Of a DNA stretch of 64,000 bases, positions 11,470 to 64,000 are shown one piece after another. The notes beneath the pieces are model-generated. The model saw nothing but the letters and a program-made list of their open reading frames with translations. It did not search any database and was not told the DNA's origin. The position numbers were made by a program, and so were the translations under genes. This DNA is from Metaphire vulgaris (Eukaryota; Annelida; Clitellata; Crassiclitellata; Megascolecidae). The first letter of the stretch is position 1, and the number at the start of each line of letters is the position of its first letter. Location: the NCBI GenBank assembly GCA_018105865.1, contig CM030848.1, positions 13,530,199-13,594,198 on the forward strand, in the 5' to 3' direction.

Positions 11470-11570
11470 CTGTAAATTTTATTTGCTGTAAAGTGCTCTT
11501 GATTTTGACCTTAGGTCATGCATACTGTGCTATATAAGTTGTCAGTTATGAATGAATGAATAAAGGCCAT
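11470..11570 (+). mobile_element. Retrotransposon 3' tail
   Basis: GTAAAGTGCTCTTGATTTTG, then GTGCTATATAAGTTGTCA and (AATG)n. Family A tail, no coding part recognised. Confidence 0.6.
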
Positions 11571-12528
11571 TTTAGTCTAGTTGTACTAAGTCATAGTGCA
11601 AAATCGAGTTTTCTATTTTGCTGGCAGCAAATTTGTCGATGACATTGTCTATAGATATGTCCATGTCTTTGTGTATATACATCAAGGCTAATCCTTATAG
11701 ACGATCATCTTCCATTGAAGACCTCAATCGCGATTTTTCTCAGAAATTCATCAACACCACACACGCATTTGGGGCAGTGGGGGAGTGGAGGGATACATCC
11801 CCAGTCATCTCCAGCATGGAACTGCCCCTGTAAGGCAGTGCCCAATTTACCTGCTGTGTCAAGTCCACAGATATGGATTAATTTCATATATATGTGAAAT
11901 CACCTAGATCGTTGTCATCTAAACTCATCTTTTAAGCAAAATCTAAAGACATATTTGTTTCAAAAGTTATATAGTTTTGGAACTGGATCTTTTATGAATT
12001 TTATTTCTTCCGACGATTATTTTACTTTAATTATATTTTTTTCTTTTTTAGAAGAATATGACACTAGTGTGCCCATGCTCATTACATTAGGCACTCTGGC
12101 AAATAACAAATTTTCTCTTTAATTATGATGATATATGACATATTAATGGTGTTTTACTGTATTTATGAACAGAACATATGGGAGTTAGCAAATAAAAGGT
12201 GCACATTTATTTAAGAACACTATAGAAATTCATTTAGAATTGCCTTGCATTATGCTTTGCTGTTGTTGCGTATACGAAACATTGTTACATGTTTTTTTTT
12301 AGTTTTTGGGTGATTACTCTTTGTTTCTGTCATGTGCTATAGATTGCACTTAAAAGATTCTGCAATGTTATCTGGATTTGCAGGTTTCCAGAGACATTTC
12401 AATTAACAGGTAACTTATAATGCTATGCTATATATGTTCATTTGTTAAACAAGTTTTTCCAGTTAAAAGAAGTTGTTGCTTGAACTTAGTAAATGTTATT
12501 GAATATATTTAGAAAACTCAGCATTATA

Positions 12529-12577
<49 letters not shown>

Positions 12578-12673
12578 GTCAAAGGAAGTTGTAAAGGTTT
12601 TGTTCCTGAAGAAATCACAATTTAATAATTATTTGTATTGCTTTTAACAACATTTTGAAATGATTTTTTTCAG

Positions 12674-63833
<51,160 letters not shown>

Positions 63834-63852
63834 GTATGGCTTCATCAGTTCT

Positions 63853-63933
63853 TTAACCCCTTAACTGGGTGCCCCGAGTAACGCTCGTCCATTTTACATT
63901 GATTTACAAATAGTTGCCCAGTTAAGGGGTTAA
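63853..63933. mobile_element. TTAA-flanked palindromic element, copy 7 (GGGGCACC subtype)
   Basis: Complete copy 20 bases after the exon 73 donor, in the orientation opposite to 34635-34715. Confidence 0.75.
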
Positions 63934-64000
63934 AAGAACTTGTTTCGGGCATTGCTTGATGTCAGCATTACTGATGTTTCTAAATGCTGCATTGTTGACA

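Larger units (their letters stand above)
8698..12673. promoter_or_regulatory. Intergenic region between two divergent genes; probable promoter zone
   Basis: About 4 kb between the start codons of the minus-strand gene and VPS13D. Both first coding exons are preceded by a splice acceptor, so both transcription starts should lie inside this stretch. No TATA box or CpG island could be fixed by eye; 9640-9920 is less AT-rich than its surroundings. It also holds a hAT-like element (9155-9309), an inverted repeat pair (10607-10644 with 10933-10972), a retrotransposon tail (11470-11570) and an (AT)n array (12530-12571). No convincing coding exon was seen. Confidence 0.5.

Overview
This window is nuclear DNA from an animal, most likely a marine invertebrate. 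The signs are short exons bounded by GT-AG introns, AT-rich introns crowded with (AAT)n and (AT)n microsatellites, small palindromic DNA transposons, non-LTR retrotransposon 3' ends and tRNA-derived SINEs. No prokaryotic operon, CRISPR array, rRNA or tRNA gene was seen. The phylum cannot be fixed from this sequence alone.

Two protein-coding genes lie head to head. On the minus strand (544-8697, running off the left edge) are ten exons from the 5' part of a gene whose product has a basic, NLS-rich N-terminal region followed by ankyrin-like sequence. It most resembles the ankyrin-repeat poly(ADP-ribose) polymerases of invertebrates (C. elegans PME-5 type), but the catalytic part lies outside the window. 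About 4 kb of intergenic DNA (8698-12673) separates it from the second gene and should hold the promoters of both.

The plus strand from 12674 to the right edge is nearly all of VPS13D, a giant bridge-like lipid transfer protein. I could place 73 coding exons by hand (about 12.8 kb, about 4255 residues against about 4390 in human). In order they encode the chorein N-terminus, the long beta-groove rod, a phospho-FFAT-like motif, a UBA domain (the mark that separates VPS13D from VPS13A/B/C), the VPS13 adaptor-binding (VAB) region, a ricin-type lectin-like segment and the C-terminal helical and PH-like regions. The last coding bases are beyond the window.

Reading phase agrees across nearly every intron. 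Four places inside exons and one splice junction are off by one base. These look more like consensus indels in a long-read assembly, or a recently damaged allele, than like splicing. The introns carry the rest of the interest: TTAA-flanked (piggyBac-like) and TA-flanked (mariner-like) palindromic elements, hAT-like elements with intact 8-bp target duplications, two tandem repeats that copy an exon end together with its 5' splice site, and many retrotransposon tails that seed the (AAT)n arrays. I found no wholly new biological system. The splice-site duplications and the palindromic element families are the best candidates for follow-up.
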